A program made the position numbers and the translations under genes. From contig CM021319.1 of assembly GCA_010645155.1 (NCBI GenBank), forward strand, positions 5,125,073 through 5,189,072: a stretch of DNA of 64,000 nt, in the 5' to 3' direction. This stretch comes from Tigriopus japonicus. Its lineage: Eukaryota > Arthropoda > Copepoda > Harpacticoida > Harpacticidae. The notes below the pieces were generated by a model. That model made no database searches, was not told the DNA's origin, and saw nothing but the letters and a program-made list of their open reading frames with translations. Positions 60,838 through 64,000 of this stretch are shown piece after piece; position 1 is the stretch's first letter; each line of letters begins with the position of its first letter.

Positions 60838-61870
60838 TGGCGCAATTTTCGCTCCGAAAATATTTATTCCCCGACGACTAGCACACCTAACAACAAATAA
60901 TGCCTAACGATCACCCAGATAGGGACCCGATGGATTCCAGGTACTTTCAGTTGAGAGTCACGCCCCCCAAATTCGACATTGACGTGGACAAGGATGATTT
61001 TGTTTTCGTGGTTAGACAAATGGGCGGCATTCTTGACGTACTCTGGATTGGCACGTTTAATGGACTCGGACCCACTGGGAGACGCTACAACAACTCAAGT
61101 CATGAAAACGCAAAAAGTGCGTGGATCCAATCCGCCGAGCGCATTTAACACAAATACTGTACGTATATTGTTAAGGGTCTTGGTCTATCCAATATTGAAG
61201 ATCAGGACGCAAACACAGTGATTGCCACACTGGGCACACACATTGATGGTGGAATCAATATCCGCGTGCACAGGCACCAACTTGCTCACCGCACACGCCT
61301 TCCAGAAGAAACCCCTGAGGCATTCTTAGTAGCATTGAGGGACATTGCATCCAAGTGCGCGTTTGTCCCCAAACTCAATTAATCAGACCAGATTGAAGAC
61401 CACTTGCTCGACCAATTCATCGTTGGAATTCAAGACCAGGATGTGCATGAGCACTTACTAAGCCTGCCTCAAACAGCAATACTGCAACTAGCTCTAGACA
61501 TTGTTCAAACTGTGTGGACATCCTGCAAAGGGGTAGCCTCTTTCTCAGCACTAACTTCATCAAATCCCTCTGCAACCCCAGAACCAAGTGTGAATGCAAT
61601 GGGGTCACAATTTCAACGCAGCAATAATAACCAATTGCAACGGGGCCCTCACTGCAAAAAATGTGGATACACAGCTCACTTGTCAGGAAAACCATTCCCA
61701 GCCATTAACTAGACCTGTCGATGGTGCAAAAAGACGACATTATAACCGAATGTGCTTGCAAAATTCTCAGAGTGGTAACACAAAAATGCCCAACACATCC
61801 CAAGCCCAATTCTGGCGGTGGGGGAAGATTCAGAGGCTTCCAGGGGGGGTCAATTGACTTTGTGTGGTCA
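60838..61870 (+). pseudogene. broken Ty3/gypsy-type gag region
   Basis: ATTAAACA is followed by TGGCGCAATTTTCG (60839-60852), a primer-binding-site-like junction after an AATAAA at 60800. The ATG at 60901 opens a gag-like reading in at least three frames broken by frameshifts and stops. Recognisable pieces are PPKFDIDVDKDDF, then FSWLDKWAAFLTYSG, then PEETPEAFLVALRDIASKC, DQFIVGIQDQDVHEHLLS and a zinc-knuckle-like CKKCGYTAHLS with a second CRWCKK half. The order matches insect/crustacean gypsy-like Gag (capsid, then nucleocapsid). I do not recognise protease, reverse transcriptase or a 3' LTR downstream. Non-functional. Confidence 0.65.
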
Positions 61871-64000
61871 ACTTTGCTTACTTTGGAAGAAATGACATGC
61901 AGTGAAGCAAGGGCCCAGAGCCAACACAAAGTTCCCTACCTGACAAGTGTTTCAAAACTTGATGATTTGGACATGGCGCCAGTGATGCACCATATTATCA
62001 TGCCTCAGTGACAACAATCCAGCCCCACCTCCACCTCATATGGCTAATGGGTCCCACCATGGTTGGTCTATTTGTGGATCGTTTGTGGCATTGTTGCATT
62101 TCCCCCCTTCTGGCCAACAAAACAAAAGGAAAATTTGGGTTATCAATGGACTTCATGCACCTATTCTCTCTAGGGCATCATACTTTGCCTTAAACATTTT
62201 GTCCAGTAAATACTTTCCAGGGGGCGTCTCCAATCAAACCAAGGTGCTCAGGATTTTTGGGCGCTCACAACATTTGAAACACAGCTCTCTTCATCTTGAA
62301 ATGTGATGAATACATGTGTGCAGTGCCTGTTACGTGTGTTTTTAAGTCATGTTCAGTACATTTGACTTGTGGTAGTACTCCTTAATCTACTAAAATGCTA
62401 CAGTCTATGGTTAATGGTACACTCACCTTTGACAGTGCAATAGCTTTAGTGATATGACTACCTTCTTACTAGGGATGTGACTTGGGAAAGAATGTCATTA
62501 CAGACACCCTAGCACAAGTTGCTTACAAACATTACTTGGGCACTACACCAATTGGGACTACGTCTCTCTGAAAGAGGTGCTTTTTCCCCAGAGTGATGGA
62601 CTTTATTCTAAAAGTGTTTTGTCGTCATATTTCAGAATATAAAAAACAATTTTTTCTTACATTTTACAAAAACTTCGATTTCTTGGTTTCCTTTAAATGA
62701 TACGAATTGATAAAACACCTTGATTCGGGACTTCTGGAACAAGCTCGTTTACTCAGAGTTGCCGGCATGAAAAAGTTAGATGCCAAATCTCTTTTTAGTA
62801 TTCTCGAAATCTTTTGCATTTCCCCATGTGAGAGAATTGAAGTGTGTAATTTTCTATAAAACACAGTTTGGACGGCTGGCCGCGTCGGAACGGTAATCCA
62901 TTTAATGATTTAATTTTGAGATAGGCACTATTTCCCATGAGGGTTCAGATCCTTTAGATTAACAAATCCTTGACAATTGCTCCGTTTTAGAAAGATTGTT
63001 TTACTCAAACAGTGGTAGTTGATTATAGTATTTTTGGCAAGCTGTCCAACATATGTTGTTTAACGAGAGAGCAAAAAATGTATGGCATTGTTCGGTGAAA
63101 CATATTAAAATGAATTTAGCATCTCCTTTGAGGCCCTTATTTTGTTATCTAGGGTATTTTGATGATGAGATGAAGTGCTAACCTTTTTTGTAGTTGATTC
63201 CATTCCCCCTTGTCAGCTCTTGAAGTCTTATTTTAAAACACAAGGGTTTGCTATTCACTAATTTTTTAGCATGGATTACAGTACATTTTAAAATATTTAT
63301 TGGCCACCCTGTGGAACGGACTGCGACTGAAATTCATGCGTCAGAAGATTCGGCTTTTGGCATTCCGTGTGGTCAAGTCTTCAGGTTAATCTGATCTGAA
63401 CTTGACGTCTGAACAATGCCACCATATCTGAAATTCGGGTTCAATTGAAACCTGTAGCCAAAGCCATGGTCAGCAAGTCTGAGAAGAAGATTCTCCTCTG
63501 ACGTCGGGTAAAGTCGTCTGAAGATGGTGAGACATTTATTTCTACATCATGAGTTTCATCATAGCACTTCCATTTCCCTCCTCTCAGAGTTCTGTAAGGA
63601 TTGGGCGACCTTCTAACATGCGCTTTATAAGGCAACTCCCTCGAGGAAGGTTTCAATAAGATTTATTGTTCATACATGCAAGAACTACCTTCCATAATGT
63701 CATTAATAACCTTCAATGTCTTTTTAAACAAAAAATTGCCTTAATCAAATGTTAAAAGGAGCGACACTTTTTCTTTTAAAAAATTTTCCTCTCCTGTTTG
63801 TTCGACTTCATGCTCCATCGCTTCTCCTTGCTCACAAGAGAGTCTTGGCCATTTCGTTCCTGATGAGTTGAAGTAGGTTATTATTTTTTTAAAAAATTCG
63901 GGTCTGTACCGTTTAATGTGTAAGTAAAAACCACAATTCTCCTCATTAAATGGATTAAGTGACCAATCTTGGTGAAGTTCTCCCGCAGCATAAAAAATGT
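61871..64000. other. window end, no gene recognised
   Basis: 61871-62310 may be further decayed retroelement sequence (short plus frames, no motif). The remainder is AT-rich. A minus frame at 63441-63656 (71 residues) lies in slightly GC-richer DNA but has no domain or clear splice sites. Confidence 0.5.

Noticed and set aside
58876..63314. Inverted CAGGGTGGCCA sequences that might bound a 4.4-kb transposon
   Set aside because: Only about 12 bp match, the flanks share no target duplication, and no transposase lies between.

Overview
This is eukaryotic, AT-rich, repeat-laden DNA, almost certainly from an arthropod (possibly a crustacean, but I cannot place it more narrowly). The evidence is a tramtrack/bric-a-brac-type BTB domain, a BabCD-type DNA-binding domain (pipsqueak helix-turn-helix plus AT-hook), introns with GT-AG borders, many hAT-like non-autonomous transposons, and a short stretch of TTAGG-like (arthropod telomere-type) repeats. 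There is no bacterial or operon-like organisation.

The left half holds one gene on the minus strand, a bric-a-brac (bab) homologue running from about 34 kb down past position 243. A probable 5' untranslated exon ends at a CAG|GTAAGT donor at 33669. The first coding exon (20844-19909) carries the BTB domain. A small poly-glutamine exon follows (14694-14529) and ends in phase 1. From that donor two different 3' routes both keep frame. Exon 3 (8992-8091) encodes a pipsqueak HTH followed by a CENP-B/pogo-transposase-like HTH and its own stop (667-aa isoform). Exons 4 and 5 (1743-1459 and 1393-243) encode the pipsqueak plus AT-hook BabCD domain (845-aa isoform). One BTB dimerisation module can therefore apparently be joined to two different DNA-binding modules. 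This is the most interesting biology in the window.

The introns contain decayed transposons: a hAT-type MITE at 3951-4205, a LINE reverse-transcriptase remnant near 5.0-5.5 kb, and hAT-like elements at 5587-6163, 24586-25188 and 30656-31100. They also hold a hAT transposase remnant at about 28 kb, a long-TIR element at 32705-33269, and a 16-bp GA-rich satellite at 17331-17970.

The right half (about 35-64 kb) contains no gene I can support. It has a 1.5-kb-spaced duplicated segment, a roughly 3-kb 17-bp minisatellite (36805-39860) with higher-order duplication, a 178-N assembly gap, an 841-bp near-perfect palindrome flanked by TTAA (piggyBac-like), several dispersed repeat families, and a broken Ty3/gypsy-type gag region near 61 kb.

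All exon calls rest on reading splice signals, phase and recognisable domains by eye. No alignment, transcript or database search was available.
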